From contig NZ_JADOET010000007.1 of NCBI RefSeq assembly GCF_015645385.1, forward strand, positions 62,001-126,000: 64,000 nt of DNA, in the 5' to 3' direction. Shown here piece after piece: positions 8,048-17,005 of this stretch. The notes beneath the pieces were generated by a model that saw only the letters and a program-made list of their open reading frames with translations, had not been told where the DNA came from and did no database searches. Source of the DNA: Winogradskyella marina (lineage in GTDB: Bacteria > Bacteroidota > Bacteroidia > Flavobacteriales > Flavobacteriaceae). The position numbers and the translations under genes were made by a program. Each line of letters begins with the position of its first letter. Within the stretch, counting starts at the first letter, position 1.

Positions 8048-9646
8048 ATGGCACACACACTTCTAAAACCAGAGCAGATTACTTTCGCAAATAACGTTAG
8101 TAATTACTATCCAGAAATTCTTACCGATGAAGCACTTAATTTTTTAATTGCCCTTCATGAAAAATTCAATTCTAAGCGATTAGAATTATTAAACAGACGA
8201 CTAAAACAACAAGCTATTTTTGACGCTGGTAAGTTTCCTACGTTTCCTATTGAAACAAAAGCTATCCGAGAGAAAGATTGGACAGCAGGTTCTATTCCTC
8301 ACGACTTACAAGATAGACGTGTAGAAATCACAGGGCCCGTCGATAGAAAAATGGTGATTAATGCTTTAAATTCAGGTGCCAAAACGTTTATGGCAGATCT
8401 AGAAGATAGTAATGCACCAACATGGAAAAATACCATTGAAGGCCAGCAAAATTTAATTGATGCCAATAAAAAGACCATTGATTTAGTAGATTCTAAGCGT
8501 GGAAAATCTTATGAATTAAATGACGAAACTGCTGTTTTATTGGTGAGACCTCGAGGACTACATTTAAACGAACGACACATCTTAATTAACAACGAAGAAG
8601 CTTCTGGAAGTTTAGTGGATTTTGGACTTTATGTATTTCACAATACCAAAACCATGCTAGAGCATAACACCGCCCCTTATTTTTACCTTCCAAAACTCGA
8701 GCATTATTTAGAGGCACGATGGTGGAACGCCGTATTTGAATTTGCTCAAGACTACCTTAACGTACCAAAAGGCACTTTTAAAGCAACAGTTTTAATAGAA
8801 ACCATAACTGCAAGTTTTCAATTAGATGAGATAATCTATGAACTCAAAGATCATATTGTTGGCTTAAACTGTGGACGCTGGGATTACATCTTTTCATACA
8901 TTAAAAAGTTTAGAAACCACAAGAATTTCGTAGTTCCTAATCGCGATCAAGTGACCATGACCACTCCATTTATGGATGCCTATTCTAAGTTGGTAATTCA
9001 GCGGTGTCACAAAAGAGGAATTTTAGCTATTGGTGGAATGGCAGCTCAAATTCCAATTAAAAATGACGAAGATGCCAATGCAGCTGCTTTAGAAAAAGTA
9101 AGAAAAGACAAAGAGCGCGAAGTTAAAAACGGACATGATGGTACTTGGGTCGCACATCCAGCTTTAGTTGACGTGGCACTGCAAGAGTTTAACAAACACA
9201 TGCCAACTCCAAATCAATTACATGTTACACGAGACGATGTCCATATTACAACCGAAGATTTAGTAGAGCTTCCAAAAGGCACTGTAACTGAAGCTGGTAT
9301 TAGAAAAAATATCAATGTAGGCATTTTATATACTGAAGCTTGGTTAAGAGGTTATGGCGCTGTTGCACTATATAATTTAATGGAAGATGCAGCTACAGCA
9401 GAAATCTCTAGAACTCAGGTTTGGCAGTGGCTAAAAAACGAAGTCATCTTAGACGATGGCAGACAATTTAACTTAGAAATGTATAGCGACATCTTTAATG
9501 ATGAAGTTGCAAAAATCGTGAAAGAAGTTGGCAAAGACAATATTAAAAACACCAAGTTCGAACTCGCCATCAGCCTTTTTGACAAACTGGTACTATCAGA
9601 AGAATTTGAAGAGTTTTTAACGCTTCCTGCTTACCAACATATTTAA
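8048..9646 (+). CDS. aceB: malate synthase A
   Basis: 532 residues from the ATG at 8048, which follows an AT-rich leader; the open frame extends to 7958 but that part overlaps the operator region. Condenses glyoxylate with acetyl-CoA to give malate, the second reaction of the glyoxylate shunt. Family signatures include ITGPVDRKMVINALNSGA with MADLEDSNAPTW, LIETITASFQLDEIIYELKDHIVGLNCGRWDY (catalytic Arg and metal-binding Glu/Asp), and GGMAAQIP. The length fits the A form rather than the 720-residue G form. It is followed by aceA after 73 bases, forming an acetate/fatty-acid utilisation operon. Confidence 0.96.
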   Translation: MAHTLLKPEQITFANNVSNYYPEILTDEALNFLIALHEKFNSKRLELLNRRLKQQAIFDAGKFPTFPIETKAIREKDWTAGSIPHDLQDRRVEITGPVDRKMVINALNSGAKTFMADLEDSNAPTWKNTIEGQQNLIDANKKTIDLVDSKRGKSYELNDETAVLLVRPRGLHLNERHILINNEEASGSLVDFGLYVFHNTKTMLEHNTAPYFYLPKLEHYLEARWWNAVFEFAQDYLNVPKGTFKATVLIETITASFQLDEIIYELKDHIVGLNCGRWDYIFSYIKKFRNHKNFVVPNRDQVTMTTPFMDAYSKLVIQRCHKRGILAIGGMAAQIPIKNDEDANAAALEKVRKDKEREVKNGHDGTWVAHPALVDVALQEFNKHMPTPNQLHVTRDDVHITTEDLVELPKGTVTEAGIRKNINVGILYTEAWLRGYGAVALYNLMEDAATAEISRTQVWQWLKNEVILDDGRQFNLEMYSDIFNDEVAKIVKEVGKDNIKNTKFELAISLFDKLVLSEEFEEFLTLPAYQHI

Positions 9647-9719
9647 AAAAACAATCCTGCGATTGCGGCAACAATCAACAGGATCTAATTATTAATAATA
9701 AATAACGTATTACAAAATT

Positions 9720-11351
9720 ATGAAAAATTTATCACAAACAAATTACAGTTCAGCTCTAGACACGATTAGAAATCTAAAAGCAAAATATGGTGCGACTTGG
9801 AATTCTATAAATTCTGAAAACGCTGCAAGGATGGTAGCTCAAAATCGTTTTACATCTGGCTTGGATATTGCAAAATACACAGCAGCAATTATGAGAAAAG
9901 ATATGGCAGATTATGATGCCGATCCTTCACAATACACACAATCATTAGGTTGCTGGCATGGGTTTGTTGCACAACAAAAAATGATTGCTGTAAAAAAACA
10001 TCACAAAACAACCGACAAAAAATATCTATACTTATCAGGTTGGATGGTAGCGGCTTTACGTTCTGAATTTGGACCATTACCAGACCAGTCTATGCACGAA
10101 AAAACTGTTGTACCTGCATTAATAAAAGAAATTTATGAGTTCTTACGTCAAGCAGATGCTGTGGCACTAAATGACTTATTCAGAAGACTAGAAAACGGTG
10201 AAAATGTACAAGATGAAATTGACAATTTTGAAACACACGTTGTTCCAATCATAGCAGATATTGATGCTGGTTTTGGTAATGAAGAAGCGACTTATTTACT
10301 CGCTAAAAAAATGATTGAAGCTGGTGCTTGTGCGATTCAAATTGAAAATCAAGTTTCCGACGCAAAACAATGTGGACATCAAGATGGAAAAGTTACCGTT
10401 CCTCACGAAGATTTTGTAGCGAAACTAAACGCTGTTCGTTATGCGTTTTTAGAACTAGGAATTGAAGATGGCATTATTGTAGCCAGAACAGACTCTGAAG
10501 GTGCTGGATTAACGCAAAAACTTCCTGTAAGTAAAGAAGCTGGTGATTTAGCGTCGCAATACTTAGCATTTATTGAAGCTGAAGAAATTGCAATTACCGA
10601 GGCCAAGGAAGATGATGTACTTTTAAAAAGAGACGGTAAATTAGTGCGTCCTGTACGACTAGCGAATGGATTGTACAAATTTAAAGAAGGGACGAACATC
10701 GATCGTGTGGTTTTAGATTGCATTACAAGTCTTCAAAATGGAGCGGATTTACTTTGGATAGAAACTCCAACACCAAATGTGAGACAGATTGCACATATGG
10801 TCAACAGAGTTAAAGCAGTGATTCCTAATGCAAAATTGGTTTATAACAATTCACCTTCTTTTAATTGGACGCTTAGCTTTAGAAAACAAGTTTATGAAGA
10901 AATGCTATTAGAAGGAGAAAACATGACGGCTTACGATCAAAACAATTTGATGGATGCGCAATATGATGGTTCAGAATTATGCCATCGTGCTGATCAAAAA
11001 ATAAAATCCTTTCAAATGGATGGTGCTAAAGAAGCTGGTATTTTTCATCACTTAATCACTCTACCAACCTATCATACCACAGCGCTTCACATGAATGATT
11101 TAACCGAGGGTTATTTTGGAGAAGATGGCATGCTAGCGTATGTAAGAGAGGTACAACGCCAAGAAATTCGAAAAGGTGTGTCTTGTGTTAAGCACCAAAG
11201 AATGGCAGGTTCAGATCTTGGTGATGACCACAAAACATTCTTTGCAGGTGATAAAGCCTTAAAAGCTGGAGGGGAGAAAAACACCTCTAATCAATTTGAA
11301 ACAACGACTACAAATACCAAAGTAAAACAAACAATGAAAATTCCGGCATAA
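9720..11351 (+). CDS. aceA: isocitrate lyase, long form
   Basis: 543 residues. Splits isocitrate to glyoxylate and succinate, bypassing the decarboxylating TCA steps. The catalytic loop is KQCGHQDGK (KKCGH in E. coli) at about residues 216-224, and the metal site is PIIADIDAGFGN. It is about 110 residues longer than the E. coli enzyme and carries the inserted region typical of the Pseudomonas-type long lyases. The Thr-rich last 25 residues are outside the core. It is downstream of aceB in the same operon and ends at a strong terminator, 11383-11415. Confidence 0.96.
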   Translation: MKNLSQTNYSSALDTIRNLKAKYGATWNSINSENAARMVAQNRFTSGLDIAKYTAAIMRKDMADYDADPSQYTQSLGCWHGFVAQQKMIAVKKHHKTTDKKYLYLSGWMVAALRSEFGPLPDQSMHEKTVVPALIKEIYEFLRQADAVALNDLFRRLENGENVQDEIDNFETHVVPIIADIDAGFGNEEATYLLAKKMIEAGACAIQIENQVSDAKQCGHQDGKVTVPHEDFVAKLNAVRYAFLELGIEDGIIVARTDSEGAGLTQKLPVSKEAGDLASQYLAFIEAEEIAITEAKEDDVLLKRDGKLVRPVRLANGLYKFKEGTNIDRVVLDCITSLQNGADLLWIETPTPNVRQIAHMVNRVKAVIPNAKLVYNNSPSFNWTLSFRKQVYEEMLLEGENMTAYDQNNLMDAQYDGSELCHRADQKIKSFQMDGAKEAGIFHHLITLPTYHTTALHMNDLTEGYFGEDGMLAYVREVQRQEIRKGVSCVKHQRMAGSDLGDDHKTFFAGDKALKAGGEKNTSNQFETTTTNTKVKQTMKIPA

Positions 11352-11382
11352 CCGTTTTAATCATCTTAGAAAACGAAAAAAA

Positions 11383-11415
11383 AAGCCTTAATCATTTATT
11401 TGATTAAGGCTTTTT
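11383..11415 (+). terminator. intrinsic terminator after aceBA
   Basis: A 12-bp perfect stem AAGCCTTAATCA / TGATTAAGGCTT with a 6-base loop, followed by TTTTT. It lies 30 bases after the aceA stop. The A-run before the stem may let it work on the minus strand as well. Confidence 0.9.
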
Positions 11416-11508
11416 CAGTTTTAAAATTTGACTTTGTCATTTAAAAGAATGACCTTCGGTTTTGTACAGGATACTGGTTTGCGTATCATCATAGAAATTT
11501 AATATTAA

Positions 11509-11835
11509 ATGAATTGGATTTTATTAATCATTGCAGGATTATTTGAAGTTGCTTTTGCAGCCTGCCTAGGAAAAGCTAAAGCATCTACAGGCATCGAAAC
11601 TACGTATTGGTATATTGGTTTCTTGGTTTGTTTAAGCATTAGTATGTTATTGCTTGTAAAAGCCACACAAGAATTGCCCATAGGAACCGCTTATGCTGTG
11701 TGGACAGGAATCGGAGCTGTAGGCACTGTACTTGTTGGCGTCTTTGTATTTAAAGAGCCTGCCACGTTTTGGAGGTTATTTTTTATCTCGACATTAATAA
11801 TTTCTATCGTAGGACTTAAATTTGTATCCAATTAA
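11509..11835 (+). CDS. small multidrug resistance family transporter, Gdx/SugE type
   Basis: 108 residues with four hydrophobic helices. Glu13 (AGLFEVAFA) is the essential membrane acid of SMR proteins. The sequence IGTAYAVWTGIGAVGT in helix 3 is the signature of the SugE/Gdx branch, whose studied members export guanidinium in exchange for protons as antiparallel dimers; EmrE-like drug exporters differ here. A single gene in this branch implies a homodimer. It stands alone after aceA's terminator. No guanidine riboswitch is visible in its leader. Confidence 0.88.
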   Translation: MNWILLIIAGLFEVAFAACLGKAKASTGIETTYWYIGFLVCLSISMLLLVKATQELPIGTAYAVWTGIGAVGTVLVGVFVFKEPATFWRLFFISTLIISIVGLKFVSN

Positions 11836-11849
11836 TACTAAATAAGAAA

Positions 11850-11872
11850 CCTTAATCCATTATAGATTAAGG
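11850..11872 (+). terminator. weak hairpin after the SMR gene
   Basis: CCTTAATC / GATTAAGG stem (8 bp) with a 7-base loop, 15 bases after the SMR stop. It lacks a real T-tract (CTCCTTA follows), so termination strength is uncertain. It shares the CCTTAATCnnnnnnnGATTAAGG design with the aceA terminator. Confidence 0.4.
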
Positions 11873-11889
11873 CTCCTTAACACTCAAAA

Positions 11890-11923
<34 letters not shown>

Positions 11924-11926
11924 GAA

Positions 11927-13024
11927 TTAGTCCATATCAAAACGTATACCTAATGAAATATTATTCTGTTCTACCTCTTGGTCCTTAAATAAGGGATTAA
12001 GATCATACTTTACATATACTGCCATATCACCAAAAGCCACATATCCACTTAATCCATATACAAATTCGTTGACTTCAAAACCACCGCGTTGTTTATTTTT
12101 CACTCTGTTTCCATCTTCCTTGTACTTTAATTTTTGCATGGTTCCAATATTAATACCAGCATAACCACCTAAGCCTACTTTTAATTGTTTGTGTGTAGAG
12201 TATCTAAAGTAATTCTCTTTTTCTATCTTTTTAGAAGGTCCAAATTCTATGTGCATTGGGAATACTAGATTTGTGGTTCTAAAAACTGCCTTATTTAAAT
12301 CTAAAGGGAATTCTTGAAGTGAAATTTCACCATCAGTATTCACTAGATAATTATTATCATCCATTTCAAATTTATTCCATTGTACAGAGAAACCGTATTT
12401 TAACCTCCAAAAGTTAGTATCTTCAAAAAGTCTCGTTTTCCATGCATATCCTAATTCAAAAAAACCAGATTTTTCTAATTGGTATGGCGTATCACTTAGA
12501 TCTTGCCCTTCAATTATAGCATTATTAAACCCTAATGCTAAAACAATACTCGTGGTTGTGCGTTTATCGTACTTTCTTGGCTTTTCATTTGATTTTTCAC
12601 CAAAGTGTATAAAAGTTTCATTAGCTTCTTCTGCACCACCAATTCTAAACACAAATTGATCACCTTCACCGTCTTCGGTCATATAATCGTCATCGTTACG
12701 CTCTAGCAAGGCTATTTTATTATCTATAATAGCTAAACGGTTTTCAATATTTAATGCCCTGTTTTTTGCAGCTTCCTTCTTTAAATCTTCAGCTTCTGAC
12801 GCTGTTATTTTCCCAGCATCCAAACGGTTATTAATCGCTTCGATTTCAGATTTTAAAAATTCGCGTTCTTCATTCTCAATAGTTGTTTTGAGCTGTTTTA
12901 GTGTATTAATTTTTAACTGGGTTGCTGACGTGTTTGTACTATCAACTTTTACGTCTTGCCCTTGTAATGTTGTAAATGTTAGCGTTAACATTAAACTGAC
13001 TACTAATCTGGTAATTGTATTCAT
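11927..13024 (-). CDS. outer-membrane beta-barrel protein with coiled-coil N terminus
   Basis: 365 residues with signal peptide MNTITRLVVSLMLTLTFTTLQG. Residues about 30-110 are charged and heptad-like (KQLKTTIENEEREFLKSEIEAI..), predicting a periplasmic coiled coil. About 150-365 alternates aromatic and polar residues in the manner of an 8- to 12-stranded barrel (AFGDMAVYVKYDLNPLF, ISLGIRF at the end). The C-terminal aromatic strand fits BAM-assembled proteins. The function is unknown. It lies downstream of the ECF sigma/anti-sigma pair on the same strand and is probably part of its regulon or operon. Confidence 0.75.
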   Translation of the reverse strand: MNTITRLVVSLMLTLTFTTLQGQDVKVDSTNTSATQLKINTLKQLKTTIENEEREFLKSEIEAINNRLDAGKITASEAEDLKKEAAKNRALNIENRLAIIDNKIALLERNDDDYMTEDGEGDQFVFRIGGAEEANETFIHFGEKSNEKPRKYDKRTTTSIVLALGFNNAIIEGQDLSDTPYQLEKSGFFELGYAWKTRLFEDTNFWRLKYGFSVQWNKFEMDDNNYLVNTDGEISLQEFPLDLNKAVFRTTNLVFPMHIEFGPSKKIEKENYFRYSTHKQLKVGLGGYAGINIGTMQKLKYKEDGNRVKNKQRGGFEVNEFVYGLSGYVAFGDMAVYVKYDLNPLFKDQEVEQNNISLGIRFDMD

Positions 13025-13097
13025 AATTGTTCGTTTTTTGATTAATTGATTTATTGATGATTTATTTTAATTCTTGTTTCAAGTTTCTTTGATGAGA

Positions 13098-13115
13098 TTC
13101 CTGCTTTCGCAGGAA
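13098..13115. repeat. dispersed hairpin TTCCTGC-TTTC-GCAGGAA
   Basis: A 7-bp stem with a 4-base loop ending two bases from the stop codon of the anti-sigma gene (TAA at 13117-13119). A near copy with a longer stem (ATTCCTGC-CTTC-GCAGGAAT) sits beside the stop of the nucleoside transporter at 44137-44156. Confidence 0.7.
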
Positions 13116-13116
13116 C

Positions 13117-13902
13117 TTAATTATTTCGATCTGCAACTGCTGATTTTACAGTTTCGTAACTCTCTTTTAGGGCTTCAAAAACTCGGCTTCTAAAAGACTG
13201 TCCCATTTCGTCTTCTACACTCATTAATAGTGCTTTTGCGTCTACTGTTCTAGTGGCTTTTTTTTGTAAATTTTCTCTAAACAGCTCTTTACTTGCTAGT
13301 TTTAATAACGAATCTATCTCTCTGTCAGTTACTGACGTATCCTCAGACTTTATAGTTGCCATCGCTTCTGCTACTGCCAATTTCAACTTTGCTTCTTCTA
13401 AGAGATGCTTTGCTTCATTATGCAATTGCGCTTCCTCGTTTTTTTTAATTGGTGTCTCTGCAGGTTGAGTTTCATTTACAAGTTGGGTTTGAGACTTTGG
13501 CTTTTGATTAATTACTTCTTTATAATCTATAATCTTTGAATTATTTATAGTTGGCACAACCGCTTCTGTTTCTTCTGTGCTTTTTTCTTCGTTAGCTAAC
13601 TCAATAGATTCTTTTGGGTTTGGCGCTAGCTGTTCGTTCTGTAACTGTTTATTAATCACTTCTTCTTCAACCATTTTAGGCAATACCTTTTCCGACTCAT
13701 TACTGCTAAAAAATTGTATAGAAACCGCTATCATAAGTAATAATCCGGCAGCAATACTTAACCACCAAAAGATAGGTTGTTTAGACGTATTGTCTTCTGC
13801 ATCTAAGCGTTCCGATAGTTTAGACCAACTTTCAGAAGATGGTGTTATCTTTCGGTTTTCTAGCTTGTCTTTTATATTTTCTTCAAACTTAATTGGAGCC
13901 AT
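13117..13902 (-). CDS. putative anti-sigma factor (single-pass membrane protein)
   Basis: 261 residues. The cytoplasmic N terminus (about 1-43; FEENIKDKLENRKITPSSESWSKLSERLD) has the form of Bacteroidota anti-sigma proteins encoded next to ECF factors. One membrane helix follows at about 44-63 (PIFWWLSIAAGLLLMIAVSIQFF), then a long Glu/Lys/Gln-rich periplasmic part with coiled-coil character. It lacks a FecR domain, so it is not the iron-type FecI/FecR system. The start overlaps the end of the sigma gene by 14 bases, indicating coupled synthesis. The signal it senses is unknown. Confidence 0.72.
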   Translation of the reverse strand: MAPIKFEENIKDKLENRKITPSSESWSKLSERLDAEDNTSKQPIFWWLSIAAGLLLMIAVSIQFFSSNESEKVLPKMVEEEVINKQLQNEQLAPNPKESIELANEEKSTEETEAVVPTINNSKIIDYKEVINQKPKSQTQLVNETQPAETPIKKNEEAQLHNEAKHLLEEAKLKLAVAEAMATIKSEDTSVTDREIDSLLKLASKELFRENLQKKATRTVDAKALLMSVEDEMGQSFRSRVFEALKESYETVKSAVADRNN

Positions 13903-14467
13903 AACTGTTACTATTTAATTCTTTTAATTTCTTTTGAAGCATCTGTCTTGCTTTAAATAATTGTGATTTAGAAGTGCCTTCAGAAATCTTTAATAATTCG
14001 GCAATCTCATTGTGCTTATACCCTTCTATCGCGTACATTACAAACACCATTCGGTAACCTTCTGGCAAACCATCTATGAGTTGCTGTATTTCTGCAACTT
14101 CGATGTTAGAGTTAATGTTATTAGATGAATCCTGATCTAAATAGTCGTCTTCTACTGCAAACTCTATGTTCTTTTGTTGTCTTAAATACGAAATAGATTC
14201 ACGAACCATTATACGCCTAATCCATCCTTCAAAACTACCTTTATTTTTAAACGACTTCAGATTTTTAAAAACTTTAAAGAAACCATTCAACATTACCTCT
14301 TCTGCTTGGTACACATCTTTTATATAATACCTGCACACACTCAACATTTTTGGCGCATGCAATTGATACAATACATGCTGTGCTTCGCGATTTTGTTTCG
14401 CTGCGCTCTGTATGAGTTTTTTTTCGTTCCGATAGCTATCGGAATTATGAAGTTGAATAACTTTCAT
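13889..14467 (-). CDS. ECF-type RNA polymerase sigma factor
   Basis: 192 residues. Region 2 spans about 25-95 (HVLYQLHAPKMLSVCRYYIKDVYQAEEVMLNGFFKVFKNL and GSFEGWIRRIMVRESISYLR). Region 4 spans about 125-185 (GLPEGYRMVFVMYAIEGYKHNEIAELLKISEGTSKSQLFKAR). This is the common Bacteroidota ECF group paired with a membrane anti-sigma protein, here the overlapping downstream gene. Codons 9-15 (SDSYRNE) are encoded by an 18-bp palindrome at 14428-14445 that looks inserted compared with the usual MKVIQLH...REAQH start of this family. It presumably controls envelope genes such as the neighbouring barrel. Confidence 0.92.
   Translation of the reverse strand: MKVIQLHNSDSYRNEKKLIQSAAKQNREAQHVLYQLHAPKMLSVCRYYIKDVYQAEEVMLNGFFKVFKNLKSFKNKGSFEGWIRRIMVRESISYLRQQKNIEFAVEDDYLDQDSSNNINSNIEVAEIQQLIDGLPEGYRMVFVMYAIEGYKHNEIAELLKISEGTSKSQLFKARQMLQKKLKELNSNSYGSN
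14428..14445. repeat. 18-bp perfect palindrome TTCCGATAGCTATCGGAA
   Basis: Perfectly self-complementary, inside the first 15 codons of the ECF sigma gene. Elements of the form CCGATAGCTATCGG are familiar to me as frequent dispersed palindromes in flavobacterial genomes (recollection, not checked). Here one is read in frame as SDSYRNE without disrupting the gene. Confidence 0.8.
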
Positions 14468-14601
14468 GGTTTAGTTTAAGTTCTGAATACGTTCAGATGC
14501 CTTTCTATTTATAAAGACGCAATTTTGTAACCAAGGGTTGCCTGGGAAGTGAAAAATAATTAAAATAATTTTTATTGAACTGAATTACAGATGCTTATAT
14601 C

Positions 14602-15579
14602 TTACTTTTTTCTATCAATCACGTAATCCACCATAAGCTTAAGAGACGCTTTATATGGTGATTCTGGGTAATTTGCTAAAATAGTTAAGGCTTCTTCTTG
14701 AAATGCTTTCATTTTAGAAACGGCATAATCTAGCCCTCCATTAGCTTTTACAAAATTAATAACCTCTTTAACTCGGGTTTTATCTTTATTATGATTTTTA
14801 ACCGAATTAATTAACCAGGCTTTTTCTTTTTTGGTGCAGTTGTTTAAAACATAAATTAAAGGCAATGTCATTTTTTGCTCCTTAATATCAATACCTGTTG
14901 GCTTACCAATGGCTTCTTTGCCATAATCGAACAAATCGTCTTTAATCTGAAATGCCATACCAATCAGCTCACCAAATTTTCGCATGGTTTCTACGTCTGT
15001 CGAATTGGGTTTTACAGATGCAGCTCCTAAACTACAGCACGCTGCAATAAGCGTTGCTGTTTTTTGGCGTATTATTTCGTAGTAAATGTCTTCTGTAATA
15101 TCTAATTGTCTGGCTTTTTCGATTTGAAGCAACTCACCTTCACTCATTTCGCGAACCGCAACTGAGATAATTTTTAGTAAATCGAAATCATTATTATCAA
15201 TGGAAAGTAGTAAGCCCTTGGATAATAAAAAATCGCCAATAAGAACCGCAATTTTATTCTTCCAAAGTGCATTTATTGAAAAGAAACCGCGTCGCCTGTT
15301 ACTATCATCTACAACATCATCATGAACTAAGGTTGCTGTATGAATAAGTTCAATAACGGAAGCTCCTCTATAGGTACGTTCGCTTATATCTCCATTATTC
15401 ATCATTTTAGCTACCAAAAACACAAACATTGGTCGCATTTGTTTCCCTTTTCGGTTTACGATATAATGTGTAACCCTGTTAAGTAACGCGACCTTACTTG
15501 CCATAGCGAGTTGAAACTTCTGTTCGAAAAGTTCCATTTCGTAGGCGATAGGTTGTTTTATTTGTTCTGTTATTTTCAT
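14602..15579 (-). CDS. ispB: polyprenyl diphosphate synthase (long chain, trans)
   Basis: 325 residues. Adds isopentenyl units to an allylic diphosphate to give the C35-C45 side chain of menaquinone (MK-6 or MK-7 are usual in this family of bacteria). The first aspartate-rich motif is HDDVVDDSNRRR (about residues 88-99) and the second is QIKDDLFDYG (about 210-219). The chain length specificity is not readable from motifs alone. It is transcribed alone on the minus strand, with the divergent T9SS cargo gene after about 160 bases. Confidence 0.9.
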   Translation of the reverse strand: MKITEQIKQPIAYEMELFEQKFQLAMASKVALLNRVTHYIVNRKGKQMRPMFVFLVAKMMNNGDISERTYRGASVIELIHTATLVHDDVVDDSNRRRGFFSINALWKNKIAVLIGDFLLSKGLLLSIDNNDFDLLKIISVAVREMSEGELLQIEKARQLDITEDIYYEIIRQKTATLIAACCSLGAASVKPNSTDVETMRKFGELIGMAFQIKDDLFDYGKEAIGKPTGIDIKEQKMTLPLIYVLNNCTKKEKAWLINSVKNHNKDKTRVKEVINFVKANGGLDYAVSKMKAFQEEALTILANYPESPYKASLKLMVDYVIDRKK

Positions 15580-15720
15580 TTAAATCAATAATGCACTCAT
15601 ATTTTACAATATTACAAATAATCGTGATTGTAAATTACCTAAAATGTAAATATACAGTGTTACCTTATTTTCCATTAAAAAAAACTATATATTTAAAACT
15701 AATCTTAAAACTAAAAACAT

Positions 15721-15739
15721 ATGAAAAAAAATTACATTA
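15721..15739 (+). other. out-of-frame start and A8 tract before a T9SS cargo gene
   Basis: An ATG at 15721 is followed by eight A residues (15724-15731). With seven A residues the codons would read MKKITLMMFTFLAFNLSNAQ, a normal signal peptide joined in frame to the gene below. With eight, the 15721 frame stops after 14 codons and translation must begin at ATG 15740. The tract is a candidate phase-variable or slippage site, or a sequencing error. Confidence 0.7.
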
Positions 15740-16951
15740 ATGATGTTCACTTTTTTGGCATTTAACTTAAGTAACGCTCAAGACACATGCGAAACAGCTA
15801 TAGATGCTACTGTTGGAGTAACTTCTGTTGGCACTATAGAAGGAACTGCAAATGGAGGCTGCTATACTTTCCCAGGTGGATTCGGTGCATGGTATTCTTA
15901 CACAGCTACTGTTGATGGGGTTGTGACAATAACTTCAGATTTAGCGCAAAATGATGGAGTTACTAACAGTGAGGATACACGTTTAAGTATTTTTAGTGGT
16001 ACTTGTAGTGACTTAACCTGTATAGGAGGTAATGATGACGTAGGCAGTTTTAATTTCTTAAGCACAGCTAGCTTTTCGATAGAAAACGGCACCACTTATT
16101 ATATACATTGGGATGATACCTGGTCTGATAAAGGTTTTGACTTTGAAATAACAGAGGAAGCAATTTCTTGCTCAAATTCTTTACCTTTTTTAGATGATTT
16201 CTCAGTTCCAAATACATTAATAGCCTGCTGGGAATCAGTTGATGCTGATGGAGATGGCAATGGATGGTTCGTAGCTGATTACGACTCAGATGATGATGAT
16301 ACTCCTGATGGCAACCCTATGTTAGTCTCTGCTTCGTACGCCAGTGGCGCATTATTCCCTGATAATTGGTTAATTTCACAATCTTTTGACTTTTCAGCAT
16401 ACAGTGCAACTGATAATTTAGAATTATCATGGGATGCACGAGGTGTCGATGCAAGTTGGGCTGATGAAAACTACACTGTATATGTTGCAACTGGTAACGA
16501 GATTTCAGATTTTACAGCTAGTACAACAACTTTTAATGAAATTGTAGGTGAAAATGGTGGTGATGGAGTATTTGTTAGTAGAACTCTAGACCTTAGCGCA
16601 TTTGCAGGGGAATCTAATGTATATTTTGCTTTCAGACATCACGATGTATCTGATCAATTTGCATTGAATATTGATAATATTGCTATTTCCTCTACACTTA
16701 GCGTTAATGATTTTGAATCAAACACATTTACACATTATTACAACAGCGAATTAAAGACACTTAATTTTGAGTCGTCTGCAATGGCTTTAACAAGCATTGA
16801 AATATATTCTATTCTTGGACAAAACGTTATGACAAAATCTTTGTCTAACACCACAGAATCTTTAAACATTTCATCTTTAACTGACGGTGTGTATTTAGCT
16901 AAAGTAAATATAGAAGGAAATTATAAAACAATTAAGTTTGTTAAAAATTAA
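15740..16951 (+). CDS. T9SS-secreted protein with choice-of-anchor J-like domain
   Basis: 403 residues from ATG 15740. That start yields a signal peptide with no basic residues (MMFTFLAFNLSNAQ), whereas ATG 15721 would supply the Lys-rich start if the A8 tract were one base shorter. Residues about 15-140 resemble a CUB/PPC-like beta domain with paired Cys. About 145-310 (LPFLDDFS..., GNGWFVADYDSDDDDTPDGNP, NWLISQSFDFS, FAFRHHD) is choice-of-anchor J-like with probable Ca2+ sites. About 330-403 is a T9SS type A sorting tail (SIEIYSILGQNVM, DGVYLAKV, KTIKFVKN). It is probably an adhesin or surface protein. Confidence 0.85.
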   Translation: MMFTFLAFNLSNAQDTCETAIDATVGVTSVGTIEGTANGGCYTFPGGFGAWYSYTATVDGVVTITSDLAQNDGVTNSEDTRLSIFSGTCSDLTCIGGNDDVGSFNFLSTASFSIENGTTYYIHWDDTWSDKGFDFEITEEAISCSNSLPFLDDFSVPNTLIACWESVDADGDGNGWFVADYDSDDDDTPDGNPMLVSASYASGALFPDNWLISQSFDFSAYSATDNLELSWDARGVDASWADENYTVYVATGNEISDFTASTTTFNEIVGENGGDGVFVSRTLDLSAFAGESNVYFAFRHHDVSDQFALNIDNIAISSTLSVNDFESNTFTHYYNSELKTLNFESSAMALTSIEIYSILGQNVMTKSLSNTTESLNISSLTDGVYLAKVNIEGNYKTIKFVKN

Positions 16952-16978
16952 CTTTTAATGTTCATAATTACAACTGAA

Positions 16979-17005
16979 AAAAGCGGCAATTTGCCGCTTT
17001 TTTTA
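16979..17005 (+). terminator. intrinsic terminator
   Basis: AAGCGGCA / TGCCGCTT stem with a 3-base loop and a run of seven T's, 27 bases after the T9SS cargo stop; A-rich upstream side. Confidence 0.9.

Noticed and set aside
11416-11508. Possible guanidine riboswitch before the Gdx/SugE-type exporter
   Set aside because: The 93-base leader has no paired ACGR-loop hairpins (class II) and no recognisable class I or III core; only a short ACC-TT-CGGT-like string.
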